Positions 25,626-34,565 are shown, counted from the stretch's first letter. The stretch: DNA of 64,000 nucleotides from an uncultured Roseobacter sp. (GCF_947493125.1 NZ_CANLQB010000003.1:248001-312000); one strand, 5' to 3'. A program made the numbers and translations. The notes: generated from the letters alone by a model not told the origin.

Positions 25626-27469
25626 GCACCCCCCAAACCTTTCGTGATGAGGCATGGAATAAGGCGGCGGAAAGGGCGGCGACGCAGGTTGCCTTTGGCA
25701 GTGCTGCGCTGGTGCCATTTGCACTGCTCGCGGCATGGATTGCGGGGACGCCTGTCTTGCTTGTGGGGGCTGTTGCGGCCGCTTTTTCCGGGCTCGCGTT
25801 CGTCGGTGCGCGCCTGCCCAACGTCCATGGTCGCATCCTGGCGGCGGTTGGCCTGATTGGGCAGGCGATTTGTATCACCGCTGCTCTGTCCGGTCATCCC
25901 TGGCAGCTTGACAGCCATATGATTTTCTTCGCGCTTCTGGCGGTGTGCATGATCATGTCGGAGCCGCTGGTGATCCTTGCCGCGGCGGGCGTCATTGCCA
26001 CGCATCACCTTAGCTTGTCGGTGGCCTTCCCGGCGCTGGTATATCCGTCGGCAGACCTGAGCGAGAACCTGTCCAGAACGGCGCTGCATGGCGTTGTCGT
26101 CGTGATCGAGGCTGCGGTGCTCTGGATCGCGCTGCGGAATCGGAATGCGGCGTATGAGGACAGCCTGAAAAAAAGTGCTGAGATTCAGGCCTCGGCGGAT
26201 GAAACGCGGGCTGCACTGGCTGCGGCGGAAACCGCCCGGGCCGAGACTGAAGATGCGCTTGCCTCCGCCAAGGCTGCACAGCAAGAGGCACTTGAGGCAC
26301 GCAAGACGGCAGAGCAGGAAACGCAGAACGCCATCGAGGCTGATCGCAAGGCGCGCGAAACCGAAGAGGTTGCGCGCGAGAAGCGGGCCAAGACCGAGGC
26401 GGAGCAAACTCTTGTCGTCGACACCTTGCGCGACGCTTTGAGCAATCTGTCGACGGGGGATCTGTGCAAGGAGATTGAGACGCCGCTGCCTGAGAGATAC
26501 GAAGACCTGCGTCGTGACTTCAATACGGCGCTCTCCGCCTTGCGCGAAGCCATGACGGTAGTGGACCAGAATGCGGAAACCATTGTCGACGATGTGAACT
26601 CTATCGAGGATGCGGCAGATACGCTGGCCAAGCGGACCGAGTCCCAGGCTTCAACGCTCGAAGAAACGACTGCCGCGATTTCTCAGATTTCCGCCAATTC
26701 GGGAAGCGCAGCCCAGAGCGCAAAACAGGCCGATGAGGCCGTTGCAGTCGCGAAATCCAAGGCGGATTCCTCTGACGAGATTGTACGCAAGGCGGTCTCT
26801 GCAATGGCAGAGATTGAAACTTCCTCCGGGCAGATTGCCAAGATTGTGGGGGTAATCGAAGACATTGCCTTCCAAACCAATCTACTGGCTTTGAATGCGG
26901 GTGTGGAGGCGGCCCGCGCCGGTGAGACCGGGCGTGGGTTCTCGGTCGTGGCGTCGGAGGTCCGCGAGCTTGCGCGCCGATCCTCCGAAGCGGCACGCGA
27001 GATCGGCGAGTTGATCGACGCGAGCGGCAAGCAGGTCGCGAACGGTGTGGAGCTTGTGAGCGAGGCAGGCAACGCGCTGCAGAACATTAATGAGGCGGTG
27101 GAGGATATCGCCAGCTTCGTCTCGGTGATTGCAACGGCGGCCGAGGAGCAATCCTTGAGCATTTCGGAGTCGAACGATGCGATGCAGCAGCTCGAAGGCG
27201 TGACCCAACAGAACGCGGCCATGTTCGAAGAGACCAACGCGGTGACGCAATCACTGGCCAAACAGGCGCACAGTCTCAAGGCGGCCATGGCCCGCTTCTC
27301 GATTGGTACAGAGCGGGCGGCATCGCGGTCTGCTGTCTCTATAGAGGCGGCAGCCTCTGGCGCGTCTTCGCGGGCCGCAGCTGCGAAACCGGCGCCCAGA
27401 ATGGATGGGAATGCCGCACTTGCGGTATCCGACCAGCCTGATCTCGATTCCGGTTGGGAAGAGTTCTAG
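25622..27469 (+). CDS. Methyl-accepting chemotaxis protein with membrane-embedded sensor
   Basis: This 615-residue receptor signals to CheA/CheW. Residues about 20-180 form five or six transmembrane helices with only short loops, so the sensor lies in the membrane and there is no large periplasmic domain. Residues 185-275 form a long Ala/Glu/Lys coiled coil. A HAMP-like segment follows (about 280-330), then the signalling domain with the highly conserved tip [19 protein letters not shown] and flanking methylation helices rich in Glu/Gln/Ala. The ATG overlaps the stop of the small gene upstream. A stand-alone location away from che genes is usual in Rhodobacterales. Confidence 0.9.
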   Translation: MSTPQTFRDEAWNKAAERAATQVAFGSAALVPFALLAAWIAGTPVLLVGAVAAAFSGLAFVGARLPNVHGRILAAVGLIGQAICITAALSGHPWQLDSHMIFFALLAVCMIMSEPLVILAAAGVIATHHLSLSVAFPALVYPSADLSENLSRTALHGVVVVIEAAVLWIALRNRNAAYEDSLKKSAEIQASADETRAALAAAETARAETEDALASAKAAQQEALEARKTAEQETQNAIEADRKARETEEVAREKRAKTEAEQTLVVDTLRDALSNLSTGDLCKEIETPLPERYEDLRRDFNTALSALREAMTVVDQNAETIVDDVNSIEDAADTLAKRTESQASTLEETTAAISQISANSGSAAQSAKQADEAVAVAKSKADSSDEIVRKAVSAMAEIETSSGQIAKIVGVIEDIAFQTNLLALNAGVEAARAGETGRGFSVVASEVRELARRSSEAAREIGELIDASGKQVANGVELVSEAGNALQNINEAVEDIASFVSVIATAAEEQSLSISESNDAMQQLEGVTQQNAAMFEETNAVTQSLAKQAHSLKAAMARFSIGTERAASRSAVSIEAAASGASSRAAAAKPAPRMDGNAALAVSDQPDLDSGWEEF

Positions 27470-27550
27470 ATCTGCGTGAGTGTTCCGTGGCCCCCTAGGT
27501 GCGCCATAGTCATTGCAAGGCTCCAACCGTCGCTGAATACCTCTGAAAAA

Positions 27551-27580
27551 GAAAAAGCCATCCGCACCGCAGATGGCTTT
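27551..27580 (-). terminator. Rho-independent terminator of the rplS-rpmE transcript
   Basis: On the minus strand the 9-bp stem AAAGCCATC/GATGGCTTT with a 9-nt loop runs into TTTTTCTTTTTC, 24 bp after the rpmE stop codon. The chemoreceptor gene converges on it from the other side and could also end here, but with a poorer U-run. Confidence 0.9.
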
Positions 27581-27603
27581 CCGACTGTCCAGTCGAGCTG
27601 ATC

Positions 27604-27825
27604 TTAGAAGCCCAGACCTGCATATTTGTTCTTGAACTTGGACACGCGCCCGCCGGTGTCCATCAGACGCGACGAGCCGCCGGTCCAGGCCGGGTGCACG
27701 GAAGGATCAATATCCAGCGCCAACTGGTCGCCTTCCTTACCCCAGGTAGATTTCATCTGCACCACGGTGCCATCGGTCATCTTGACGTCGATGATGTGAT
27801 ATTCGGGATGTGTATCGGCTTTCAT
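27604..27825 (-). CDS. rpmE: 50S ribosomal protein L31
   Basis: L31 helps bridge the large and small ribosomal subunits. The 73-residue protein begins [14 protein letters not shown] and contains [21 protein letters not shown], diagnostic of L31. It lacks the CxxC zinc motif, so it is the zinc-independent form. It lies 11 bp after rplS and ends just before a strong terminator. Confidence 0.96.
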   Translation of the reverse strand: MKADTHPEYHIIDVKMTDGTVVQMKSTWGKEGDQLALDIDPSVHPAWTGGSSRLMDTGGRVSKFKNKYAGLGF

Positions 27826-27836
27826 CGGTCAGATCC

Positions 27837-28220
27837 TTACGCTTCAGCGCCCGCTTTGGGCTTGTAGTTGGTGTTTTCCGTAATCCGCGCGGATTTCCCG
27901 CGACGGCTGCGCAGGTAGTACAGTTTGGCGCGACGGACTCGCCCGCGACGGACAACGGTGATGCTGTCGATGTTGGTGGAATGCAGCGGGAACACACGTT
28001 CCACGCCCTCGCCGAAGGAAATCTTGCGCACCGTGAACGAGCCCGCGATGCCGGACCCATTGTTGCGGGCGATGCAGACGCCTTCGTAGTTCTGCACGCG
28101 GGTGCGCGTGCCTTCGGTCACTTTAAAACCGACGCGGATGGTATCTCCGGCGCGGAAGTCGGGAATATCTTTTCCCAGAGCGGCGATTTGCTCCGCTTCA
28201 ATCTCAGCTATCAGATCCAT
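27837..28220 (-). CDS. rplS: 50S ribosomal protein L19
   Basis: L19 sits at the interface of the 30S and 50S subunits. The ATG at 28220 is preceded by AGGAGATGATCCG and gives 127 residues. The L19 blocks [48 protein letters not shown] and [22 protein letters not shown] are complete. The open frame continues upstream, but that part does not belong to L19. It heads the rplS-rpmE unit, separated from trmD by two hypothetical genes. Confidence 0.97.
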   Translation of the reverse strand: MDLIAEIEAEQIAALGKDIPDFRAGDTIRVGFKVTEGTRTRVQNYEGVCIARNNGSGIAGSFTVRKISFGEGVERVFPLHSTNIDSITVVRRGRVRRAKLYYLRSRRGKSARITENTNYKPKAGAEA

Positions 28221-28577
28221 CGGATCATCTCCTATCTGCTCGTGGTTGTTCCACGAAGATTGTACCGCGTTCCAGAGCTTCCGGTCTGTCATCGGGTCCG
28301 CAGTTTGCGCCCGCCGGGAGAGTCCAAACGTCATTCCTTGATGCACCGCCTGTCATGGAACGCCGACAGAAAACAGCGCTTAATGCTCCATGAGTAACGG
28401 GTCCAGTACAGCATTTTCTGTCCGAACCTGGGCCGTATAAGCGGGAACCGCCTGCGGATCAAGAGGAGATATACGGCTCAATTCTTCGTTAACGTTTTGC
28501 AGTCTAGCGTGTGGCCCGGCGCTTTGCTTGTGGGGGCAGCGGAGCGATCTGAGTGGAGTTGGACGGGGTGATTTGAC
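28221..28577. other. 357-bp divergent intergenic region with an rplS leader hairpin
   Basis: The region separates rplS (minus) from a hypothetical gene (plus) and must contain both promoters. A 5-bp hairpin CGTGG-TTGTT-CCACG (28241-28255) lies in the rplS leader, 20 bp before its start codon, where L19 autoregulation could act. No further gene or known RNA is seen. Confidence 0.4.
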
Positions 28578-29123
28578 ATGGCAAAAAGACGAGAACCGGC
28601 GAGCGCATTGTCTCCAGAACAGGAGGATCGCGGCCTGTTCCGGACCTATGGCGGTCCAATCGAGGTTGAGCTGGTTCCGAGATTAAGTCGCGACGCGGCG
28701 GGCGATGTTGTCATACACGCCTTCTTCAAGGGGGTACGCGAAATCTCTGTCATGTTTCCGGGACGCCGAGCGCGCGAGATCGGACCGCTTCATCAGCATT
28801 TGCGATGGCTCGACAGCCGGGCACGTCGGGCCGCCGTCGCCGCGCGGCGCCCCTCGCCAAGTCCGGATCTGGTCCGGCTGTCCGTTCAAGTCAAAGGAGC
28901 CTGGCGGCAACAGTCCCGGCGGGACGACGATGACATCGAGAACGGGATCTACCAACTGGTGGCTGCCCGATGGGCCTTCACCGACCAGACAGGCACACTC
29001 GTTCAATTCGGAGAGGCGCCGGCTTACGACATGACCGCACGGCAGCGCCCCAAGTCCTACATCCTGACTACCCGAGAAATCGACGCAGTACAGCGATCCA
29101 GACGCACCGAGAACGCCGACTGA
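28578..29123 (+). CDS. Hypothetical protein, unknown function
   Basis: This 181-residue soluble protein has no signal peptide or membrane segment. The middle carries a very basic Arg/Ala-rich stretch (RARRAAVAARRPS, about residues 76-90), followed by an acidic run RRDDDDIENG. The C-terminal part looks like a beta-rich domain (LVAARWAFTDQTGTLVQFGE). GC-rich third positions and a start with GGGG upstream support a real gene. I do not recognise the family. Confidence 0.65.
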   Translation: MAKRREPASALSPEQEDRGLFRTYGGPIEVELVPRLSRDAAGDVVIHAFFKGVREISVMFPGRRAREIGPLHQHLRWLDSRARRAAVAARRPSPSPDLVRLSVQVKGAWRQQSRRDDDDIENGIYQLVAARWAFTDQTGTLVQFGEAPAYDMTARQRPKSYILTTREIDAVQRSRRTENAD

Positions 29124-29162
29124 TCGTACAGCCGATCCGGGATGCTCTCGGTCGCGTGGGTC

Positions 29163-29465
29163 TCAGACCAGATCGGCAAATCTTTGCGGCAGAGCGCGCC
29201 GCAAGACGGCAACAGAAACGCCGGTATCCGCGTAGAGGTGAGCGTTTTCGTCAATCGGCAACGAGTCGGGCACAGCCACACGGGACGCTGGTTGACGCGA
29301 CATGCTGCGGACGGTCCCGTCATGCTCGGACAGCGACATCGCAGCGACCGGAGCGGCCAAGACGGCGCGTGTCTTGGTGTGGGTGAAGCGCGTATAGCGG
29401 ATATCCTCAGGCGGCTGCGTGTTCTTACGGGTTTCTGCCGCGGCGGTTTCGGACGGTTTTGGCAT
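29163..29465 (-). CDS. Hypothetical protein, unknown function
   Basis: The minus-strand ATG at 29465 gives 100 residues; an earlier start at 29510 is possible. Codon third positions are G/C-biased like the neighbours. The product is mostly polar, with a C-terminal segment ENAHLYADTGVSVAVLRRALPQRFADLV that looks structured (shown in part: VAVLRRALPQRF). A plus-strand frame overlaps it but is less gene-like in composition. It lies between trmD and the 28578 gene, convergent with the latter. Confidence 0.45.
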   Translation of the reverse strand: MPKPSETAAAETRKNTQPPEDIRYTRFTHTKTRAVLAAPVAAMSLSEHDGTVRSMSRQPASRVAVPDSLPIDENAHLYADTGVSVAVLRRALPQRFADLV

Positions 29466-29603
29466 CTGATGTGGCCCCTGATTGACGTTGCCTCCAAGGT
29501 CGCGGGTCAATGTGTCGATTTTTAGTCAAGACTGGCCCGATTTGCGGCTGCAACCGGGCAGCCCAATCCAAACGGCAGGCCGAAGGTTCGGTGCGTGCCA
29601 GGC

Positions 29604-30395
29604 TCAGTCCTCTCCTGCGAACGTCGACCACAAGTCAGGCCGGCGCTCTTGGGTCAGCGCTTCGGACCGTTCCCGGCGCCATTTTGCGATCTCCCCATGA
29701 TGTCCGGACTGAAGAACATCGGGGATCGCACGGCCTTCCCAGACAACGGGCCGCGTGTAGTGCGGGTGCTCTAGCAGCCCGTCCGCATGGCTTTCCTCCC
29801 GCGTACTATCAGCATTCCCCAGCACACCGGGCAGCAGCCGCACGGTGGCATCGATGAGCGCCTGCGCCGCCAATTCGCCGCCTGTCATCACGAAATCCCC
29901 GAGAGACACCTCGGTGATGCTGAAGTGTTCGAGAACCCGTTCATCGACGCCTTCGAAGCGACCACAGAGCAGGGTGACGCCGTCACTGCGCGCAAGATCA
30001 CGGGCCATGCTTTGATCGAAAACTCGTCCGCGAGGCGACAGATAGAGCACCGGCCAGCGGCCTGTCGCATGCTGCTGTGCATCGGCGATGGCAGGGCCGA
30101 CCACATCCGCACGCATCACCATCCCCGCGCCACCACCGGCCGGTGTGTCGTCAACGTTGTGGTGCTTGCCGATGCCGAAGTCCCGCAGATTGTGGGTATG
30201 CAGCTGCCAGAGCCCTTCTTGCAGCGCCTTGCCCGTCAGCGACAGGCCCAGCACGCCGGGAAATGCCTCGGGGAAGAGCGTAACGATCCGGGCCTGCCAC
30301 GCCCGAGCCAGCGTCTCCGTCTCGTCCATCAGGGACCGGGGTGTGAGGGTGGGCCGAAGACGCTTGCGACCGTGGCTTCTGGGCGTGTCGCTCAT
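29604..30395 (-). CDS. trmD: tRNA (guanine-37-N1)-methyltransferase TrmD
   Basis: TrmD methylates G37 of tRNAs to prevent frameshifting. The ATG at 30395 gives 263 residues. Diagnostic SPOUT-knot segments include GGGAGMVMRADVV, YLSPRGRVFDQ, LCGRFEGVDERV and SLGDFVMTGGELAA. An N-terminal extension of about 30 residues (MSDTPRSHGRKRLRP) precedes the usual start IVTLFPEAFPG, so a shorter start is conceivable. The gene begins 1 bp after the rimM stop. Confidence 0.95.
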   Translation of the reverse strand: MSDTPRSHGRKRLRPTLTPRSLMDETETLARAWQARIVTLFPEAFPGVLGLSLTGKALQEGLWQLHTHNLRDFGIGKHHNVDDTPAGGGAGMVMRADVVGPAIADAQQHATGRWPVLYLSPRGRVFDQSMARDLARSDGVTLLCGRFEGVDERVLEHFSITEVSLGDFVMTGGELAAQALIDATVRLLPGVLGNADSTREESHADGLLEHPHYTRPVVWEGRAIPDVLQSGHHGEIAKWRRERSEALTQERRPDLWSTFAGED

Positions 30396-30396
30396 G

Positions 30397-30903
30397 TCAG
30401 AAGAGGCCCTCGGGCGGGTCGGCGATGATCCGCCCGACGCCGATGTCGACAGTGGGGACGGCTGCCAGCGTGAAAGGGAGCAGGACGGTTTCGGAGGATC
30501 CCGGGCGCTGGACTTCCAGAAGATCACCGGCGCCGTGGTCCAGAACCGTCTTGACACGTCCCAAGAGCGTACCGCCGGTGTCCAGGACGTCCAACCCAAT
30601 CAGGTCAGCGTGGTAGTACTCATCATCCGGCAGTCCCGGGAGTTGATCGCGGCGTGCGAAGAGCTGTGTCCCTTTCAGCGCGTCGGCCTCCTCTTTTGTC
30701 GCGACTTCCGCGATGCGGGCGACAAAGCCGTTTTTAATGGGCCGGATGAGGGCGAGATGAAAGGTCTGTTCGCCGCTTTCGGTGGTCAGTGGCGTATAGG
30801 TTTCAACATCTTCGGGCACGGCGCAGAAGCTCTTGATGCGCAGCTCGCCGCGCACCCCATAAGCCCCTCCGATGGCACCGACACAGACCTTCTCCGACAT
30901 CAT
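30397..30903 (-). CDS. rimM: Ribosome maturation factor RimM
   Basis: RimM binds S19 and helps assemble the head of the 30S subunit. The 168-residue product has the N-terminal RimM domain ([20 protein letters not shown]) and the C-terminal PRC-barrel ([20 protein letters not shown]). Two adjacent Met codons are available; the first overlaps the stop of the small upstream gene (ATGA), supporting 30903. It is followed at once by trmD. Confidence 0.95.
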   Translation of the reverse strand: MMSEKVCVGAIGGAYGVRGELRIKSFCAVPEDVETYTPLTTESGEQTFHLALIRPIKNGFVARIAEVATKEEADALKGTQLFARRDQLPGLPDDEYYHADLIGLDVLDTGGTLLGRVKTVLDHGAGDLLEVQRPGSSETVLLPFTLAAVPTVDIGVGRIIADPPEGLF

Positions 30904-31043
30904 TCGTCCACTCCTATGCAGAGACCTTCGGACATTGCTCCGCCTCGATCAAGGCAGCTGTCACGCTGATTGGCCCGCTCGACAAAGAGGCCGGCGAGGA
31001 AGGCGACGAGCACCAGCATGAGCGTGCGGATCGGGCGAAACAT
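30900..31043 (-). CDS. 47-residue single-pass membrane protein between rpsP and rimM
   Basis: The ATG at 31043 encodes [20 protein letters not shown], a single N-terminal helix that may be a signal anchor. A short polar tail with two cysteines ([20 protein letters not shown]) follows and probably faces the periplasm, where a disulfide could form. Its TGA overlaps the rimM ATG. Its place inside a ribosome-maturation operon suggests expression linked to growth rate. No function is known. Confidence 0.65.
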   Translation of the reverse strand: MFRPIRTLMLVLVAFLAGLFVERANQRDSCLDRGGAMSEGLCIGVDE

Positions 31044-31092
31044 GAGGCACCTCAGCGGCCATCCTCGATGTTGCAGACGGCATCCGGAGACA

Positions 31093-31116
31093 GGCTGCCC
31101 CAAAAACGGGGCAGCC
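31093..31116 (-). terminator. Strong hairpin downstream of rpsP (attenuator-like)
   Basis: There is a perfect 9-bp stem GGCTGCCCC/GGGGCAGCC with a 6-nt loop, 15 bp after the rpsP stop codon. No U-run follows, so it more likely protects the rpsP mRNA end or tempers read-through into the membrane peptide, rimM and trmD. Confidence 0.5.
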
Positions 31117-31130
31117 CGGCAGTACATGCC

Positions 31131-31529
31131 TTACTCGGTGGTTTCTTCTGCGGGCGCGTCTTCCGCAGGGGCTTCAGCCGGAGCAGCGGCGTCTGCAGCC
31201 TTGGCCGCCTTCTCCTCTGCGCGTTCCTGCGCTTTCTTGCCAGGTGTGCCCTTGTTGGGGTTGTTGCGCTCGGTTTTCTCTTTCAGACCAGCGGCTTCCA
31301 ACATGCGGGCGACACGGTCGGTGGGCTGCGCGCCTTGGCTGAGCCAGTGCTGGACGCGCTCGACGTCCATCTTCACGCGCTCTTCGCTGTCTTTCGGCAG
31401 CAGCGGGTTGTAGGTGCCCAGTTTCTCGATGTAGCGGCCGTCGCGTGGCATGCGGCTGTCGGCTGCAACGATCCGGTAGAAGGGGCGTTTTTTGGAGCCG
31501 CCGCGGGCAAGACGAATTTTCATAGCCAT
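31131..31529 (-). CDS. rpsP: 30S ribosomal protein S16
   Basis: S16 is an early 30S assembly protein. The N-terminal 80 residues match S16 closely ([49 protein letters not shown]). The protein is 132 residues long because of an Ala/Glu/Lys-rich tail from about residue 90 ([20 protein letters not shown]), common in alphaproteobacterial S16. It follows the chorismate mutase gene, with an inverted-repeat element between them. Confidence 0.96.
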   Translation of the reverse strand: MAMKIRLARGGSKKRPFYRIVAADSRMPRDGRYIEKLGTYNPLLPKDSEERVKMDVERVQHWLSQGAQPTDRVARMLEAAGLKEKTERNNPNKGTPGKKAQERAEEKAAKAADAAAPAEAPAEDAPAEETTE

Positions 31530-31549
31530 AGTGTGTGTCCTTTGTAATC

Positions 31550-31580
31550 GGCAGGTAGGGTGGGCTTTCAGGCCACCCTA
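31550..31580 (-). repeat. Intercistronic inverted-repeat element, half copy B
   Basis: Read on the minus strand it starts with the TAG stop codon of the chorismate mutase gene, then GGGTGGCCTGAAAGCCCACCC and TACCTGCC, the left arm of the element seen at 15524. The right arm is absent. It lies immediately upstream of the rpsP start region. Confidence 0.8.
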
Positions 31581-31874
31581 GGTTTGGTGAAGTTTGTGGT
31601 GCTGAATGACTTCAGCGATGATGAAGTTCAGGAACTTCTTGGCGAATTCGGGGTCGAGATCGGCCCGGTTCGCCAAATCTTCGAGCCGTTCGATCTGTGC
31701 GGCTTCGCGCGCGGGATCGGACGGGGGAAGGTCGTGTGCAGCCTTGAGTTTCCCCACAGCCTGCGTGTGTTTGAACCGCTCGCCGAGCGTATAGACGAGG
31801 ATCGCATCGAGGCGGTCAATGGAGGCGCGGTGCTCTTTCAGCACCTCTGCCGCGCGGGTTGCAGCGTCGGTCAT
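31578..31874 (-). CDS. Chorismate mutase, AroQ fold
   Basis: This small all-helical enzyme converts chorismate to prephenate for Phe/Tyr synthesis. The ATG at 31874 gives 98 residues. AroQ active-site positions are recognisable: Arg in GERFKH, Lys in AVGKLK, Asp and Arg-Glu in SDPARE, and Gln in VIQHH. The stop codon TAG is the first base triplet of an inverted-repeat element, and rpsP follows. It heads the ribosomal-protein transcript, downstream of the GNAT array. Confidence 0.9.
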   Translation of the reverse strand: MTDAATRAAEVLKEHRASIDRLDAILVYTLGERFKHTQAVGKLKAAHDLPPSDPAREAAQIERLEDLANRADLDPEFAKKFLNFIIAEVIQHHKLHQT

Positions 31875-31967
31875 GCGCACCCCCAAATCCGACGTCTGTG
31901 GCCTGTCGGTATCGCGTCGGTATCACGTCGGTATAACGTCGGTGCGCGGCGCGCGCTGTGGTAAGGT

Positions 31968-32570
31968 CTAGTCAATGGCCCAGCCTTTCGGTTTGAAGAG
32001 CGGATCGGCGTAGTGGCTGATCTCCATTTCGATCCCATGCGCGAGCTGCGAGCCCATGATCTCGGCGGGCGCGGGGTGGCGGTAGACCGCGTCATTGCCG
32101 TCGATGGTCGCCGCGTCGTGGTCCTTCGCAGCACCCAGCCGCTCGGCCAGCCGGATGCTGTCCAGGTTCTTGGGGTCGATGTAGCTGACCGCCGTCTCCC
32201 AGCCGAGTTGGTCATAGAGGTAACCTCGGACGGCATGGGTGGCTTCGAGCGCGTAACCCTTGCCGCCGCGATCCGGCCAGATCACCCAGGCGATTTCGGC
32301 CTCGGGCCATTTCGCGGGTTTCCAGCCACCCGCCATGCCGAAGGTGTCACCGCTGGCCTTGTCGTGGATCATCCACATGCCGTAGCCGCGGATCTGCCAG
32401 TGGCCGATTTCGGCGGCGTAGAGCATCCAGGCCTCATAGGCGTTGAGCGGCCCGCCCATGAAGCGTGCGCGGTAGCTGGTGAAGGTCGCCTTGAAGTCGG
32501 GATAGTCTTCCGGTTCCGGGCCGCGCAGGACGAGACGGCGGGTCTCCAATGTGGGGATTTGCATGCTCAT
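31968..32570 (-). CDS. GNAT acetyltransferase, RimJ/RimL-like, array member 5
   Basis: This 200-residue N-acetyltransferase is related to RimJ/RimL (Acetyltransf_3). It shares with its neighbours TLETRRLVLRGPEPED, GGPLNAYEAW, IGHWQIRGYGMW and the acetyl-CoA loop DRGGKGYALEA, then LGWETAVSYIDPKNLDSIRL and RLGA. A C-terminal extension of about 35 residues is unique in the array. It is the last gene of the five-GNAT series before chorismate mutase. The acceptor substrate is unknown. Confidence 0.88.
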   Translation of the reverse strand: MSMQIPTLETRRLVLRGPEPEDYPDFKATFTSYRARFMGGPLNAYEAWMLYAAEIGHWQIRGYGMWMIHDKASGDTFGMAGGWKPAKWPEAEIAWVIWPDRGGKGYALEATHAVRGYLYDQLGWETAVSYIDPKNLDSIRLAERLGAAKDHDAATIDGNDAVYRHPAPAEIMGSQLAHGIEMEISHYADPLFKPKGWAID

Positions 32571-32604
32571 TGGGCGACCTCAAAGCAGATTGAGATCGTG
32601 GATC

Positions 32605-32637
32605 GCCTCCGGCGGGAGTATTTTGGGAAGAATGAAG
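32605..32637 (-). repeat. Short dispersed motif, copy 1
   Basis: On the plus strand it reads GCCTCCGGCGGGAGTATTTT followed by GGGAAGAATGAAG. It lies just after the stop of the GNAT gene at 32647. A related sequence (GAGTATTTGGGGAAGGGTGA) lies at 37377. The two agree at 18 of 22 positions from GAGTATTT onward. Confidence 0.4.
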
Positions 32638-32646
32638 GGAGGCCCG

Positions 32647-33177
32647 TCATGCCAGACCCTCCGGGCGGGGGTGGCGGTAGACGTAGCCGGGTGTTTCCGG
32701 TTTGGGCTGGACGGCCTCCTCGTCGAGCAAGGCACCAAGGCGTTTGGCGAGCGCCACGGAGGCGTCGTTGCCATGGGCGATGTAACTGACGATGGTCGGC
32801 CATTTCAGGACCCGCCAGGCGTGGTCGACGCAGGCCTTTGCCGCCTCGAAGGCGATGCCCTGGCCTTCGCTGGCCGCCTCGAAGAGGACCCAGCCCACTT
32901 CCTTTTCGGGCCAGCCCCAGGGGTACCAGTGGCCGACGATGCCCAAGGGGGCGTCAGAGCCTTTGCGGGTGACGATGAACATGCCGAAGCCGTGGATCGC
33001 CCAATGGCCGATTTCGGTGCCAAAGAAATTCCAGGCCTGGCGCGGTGTCATCGGGCCCCCGGTGAACTGCGACCGCTCGGTGGCGTAGAACGCCATGAAG
33101 GCCTCGGCGTCGGAGGCTTTCGGGCCGCGCAGGATCAGGCGGTCGGTCTCGAGCGTGGGTGTTTTGATGAGGGTCAT
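32647..33177 (-). CDS. GNAT acetyltransferase, array member 4
   Basis: This protein of 176 residues has the array signature TLETDRLILRGPKASD, GGPMTPRQAW, EIGHWAIHGFGM, the acetyl-CoA loop SEGQGIAFEAA and IVSYIAHGNDASVALAKRLGA. Its ATG overlaps the preceding gene's region near 33174-33177 (ATGA), indicating coupling with array member 3. Substrate unknown. Confidence 0.87.
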   Translation of the reverse strand: MTLIKTPTLETDRLILRGPKASDAEAFMAFYATERSQFTGGPMTPRQAWNFFGTEIGHWAIHGFGMFIVTRKGSDAPLGIVGHWYPWGWPEKEVGWVLFEAASEGQGIAFEAAKACVDHAWRVLKWPTIVSYIAHGNDASVALAKRLGALLDEEAVQPKPETPGYVYRHPRPEGLA

Positions 33178-33731
33178 GCGGCGACCCCCCCGCTGCCATA
33201 ACGCCAGACCTGCGCGTCGTCGACCAGGCCGTCGCGCACAGCACCCAGCCGGGTGGCGAGGCGCTGGGCGCGGGTGTTGCTCGGGTCGATGTAGCTGACG
33301 AGCGTGGTCCAGCCGAGGCCGTTGAGGGCGTGATGCTGCGCCGCGGTCGCGGCCTCGAAGGCGATGCCACAGCCTTCGGCTTCGGGCAGCAGCAGGAAGC
33401 CGAGCTCGGGTTCCAGATCGCCCGGCTCAAACCCGAGCAGGACGAAGCCTGCGATTTCTCCGCCACGTCCGATGGTCCAGATGCCATGGCCGTGCAGCAG
33501 CCAGGTGGCGGTCATCTGCGTGAAGTCCGCCCAGGCGTCTTCGCGCGTCATGGGGCCGCCGAAATATTGGCCGCGCTCGGTGCAGGCGATGCGGGCGAAG
33601 GCGTCGAAGTCCTCGACCTTGGGCGCGCGCAGCAAGAGGCGGTCGGTCGCCAGCAGCGGCAATTGGCCTTGCAGGTGCAGCGCAAACATCGCGGCGGGGC
33701 CGGTGCGGGGCGTTTCGCAGGCGAAGCTCAT
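33174..33731 (-). CDS. GNAT acetyltransferase, array member 3
   Basis: This protein of 185 residues has LLATDRLLLRAPKVEDFDAF, GGPMTREDAW, LLHGHGIWTIG, LGWTTLVSYIDPSN and RLATRLGAVRDG. The acetyl-CoA pyrophosphate loop reads AEGCGIAFEAA, with Cys replacing the Gln/Lys/Arg of its paralogues. The start at 33731 overlaps the stop of array member 2 (ATGA). A later Met (MFALHLQG) is possible. Confidence 0.85.
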   Translation of the reverse strand: MSFACETPRTGPAAMFALHLQGQLPLLATDRLLLRAPKVEDFDAFARIACTERGQYFGGPMTREDAWADFTQMTATWLLHGHGIWTIGRGGEIAGFVLLGFEPGDLEPELGFLLLPEAEGCGIAFEAATAAQHHALNGLGWTTLVSYIDPSNTRAQRLATRLGAVRDGLVDDAQVWRYGSGGVAA

Positions 33732-34228
33732 GCGGCGACCTCGTAGCGGTAGACCACATCATCGGCGTCGTGCGTTTCGCCCGCTGGATCGTGGGTGCCG
33801 CCCAGCCGTTTGGACAGCGCGATGGAGCGCGCGTTGTCGCGGTGGATGTAGCTGACCAGCGAGGCGGGTTTGATGGTGCTGCGCGCATAGTCGAGCGCAA
33901 GGGTTGCTGCTTCGAACCCGATGCCTTGGCCTTCGAAGCCGTCGAAGAGGACCCAGCCGAGTTCCGGCTCGGCGAAATGGGGCGGGTGGGTGACGGCGAC
34001 CTGTCCTGCAAGAGCGCCTTCGACCTCGATGCCCCAGCCCCCCATGCCGGTGAGCTGCCAGGAGCCGACCTCGGAGGCAAAGCCGTACCACAGGTGGGTG
34101 CGGGTGTTCGGGCGGTCCATGAACTCAGCGCGCGAGCTTTGGTAGAACGACCAGAAGGCCTCCATGTCGTCCAGGACATGGGGGCGCAGGCGCACACGGC
34201 CGTTGGTTATGACGGGGGCTGTGGTCAC
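33728..34228 (-). CDS. GNAT acetyltransferase, array member 2
   Basis: This protein of 166 residues shows NGRVRLRPHVLDD, EVGSWQLTGMGGWGI, the acetyl-CoA loop FEGQGIGFEAA and LVSYIHRDNARSIALSKRLGG. The GGP-x-T motif of its paralogues is altered to DRPNTR, so it is one of the more diverged members. It lies 1 bp after the NIPSNAP gene and overlaps array member 3 (ATGA). Confidence 0.86.
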   Translation of the reverse strand: MTTAPVITNGRVRLRPHVLDDMEAFWSFYQSSRAEFMDRPNTRTHLWYGFASEVGSWQLTGMGGWGIEVEGALAGQVAVTHPPHFAEPELGWVLFDGFEGQGIGFEAATLALDYARSTIKPASLVSYIHRDNARSIALSKRLGGTHDPAGETHDADDVVYRYEVAA

Positions 34229-34229
34229 G

Positions 34230-34565
34230 TTACATCAGGCCGAGATCGGTGGGGCGGGCGCCGTCGAGCACGGGTCGCGTGAAGGAGCGGTCGTAGCGGC
34301 GGATACATTGGGTTTCGGTGGCCAGGGCGTAGGCGGCCAGGCACTCCTCATCCTCCCACATGCGGGTGCGGTAGTCCTCGTAGGCGGCGAGCGACGGGAA
34401 GGAGAAGTGGCAGTAGGCGATGTCGTTCGGGCCCTCGTGGGGCATGTGATAGCCGTGGTGCGTGCCACCCATCTGCGCGATCTTATAGATCCAGAAGCGG
34501 GCATAGCGTTCGAAGGCGTCGAGCTTGGCCGGGTCGATTTCATATCGGACGGTGCAGGTGATCAT
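34230..34565 (-). CDS. NIPSNAP-family protein
   Basis: This 111-residue protein has the NIPSNAP ferredoxin-like alpha/beta barrel pattern: VRYEIDPAKLDAFERYARFW near the N-terminus and YEDYRTRMWEDEECL near the middle. NIPSNAP proteins are dimeric and of poorly known function. It sits inside the GNAT array: its start overlaps the stop of array member 1 (ATGA), and array member 2 starts 1 bp after its stop, so all are one transcript. Confidence 0.85.
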   Translation of the reverse strand: MITCTVRYEIDPAKLDAFERYARFWIYKIAQMGGTHHGYHMPHEGPNDIAYCHFSFPSLAAYEDYRTRMWEDEECLAAYALATETQCIRRYDRSFTRPVLDGARPTDLGLM

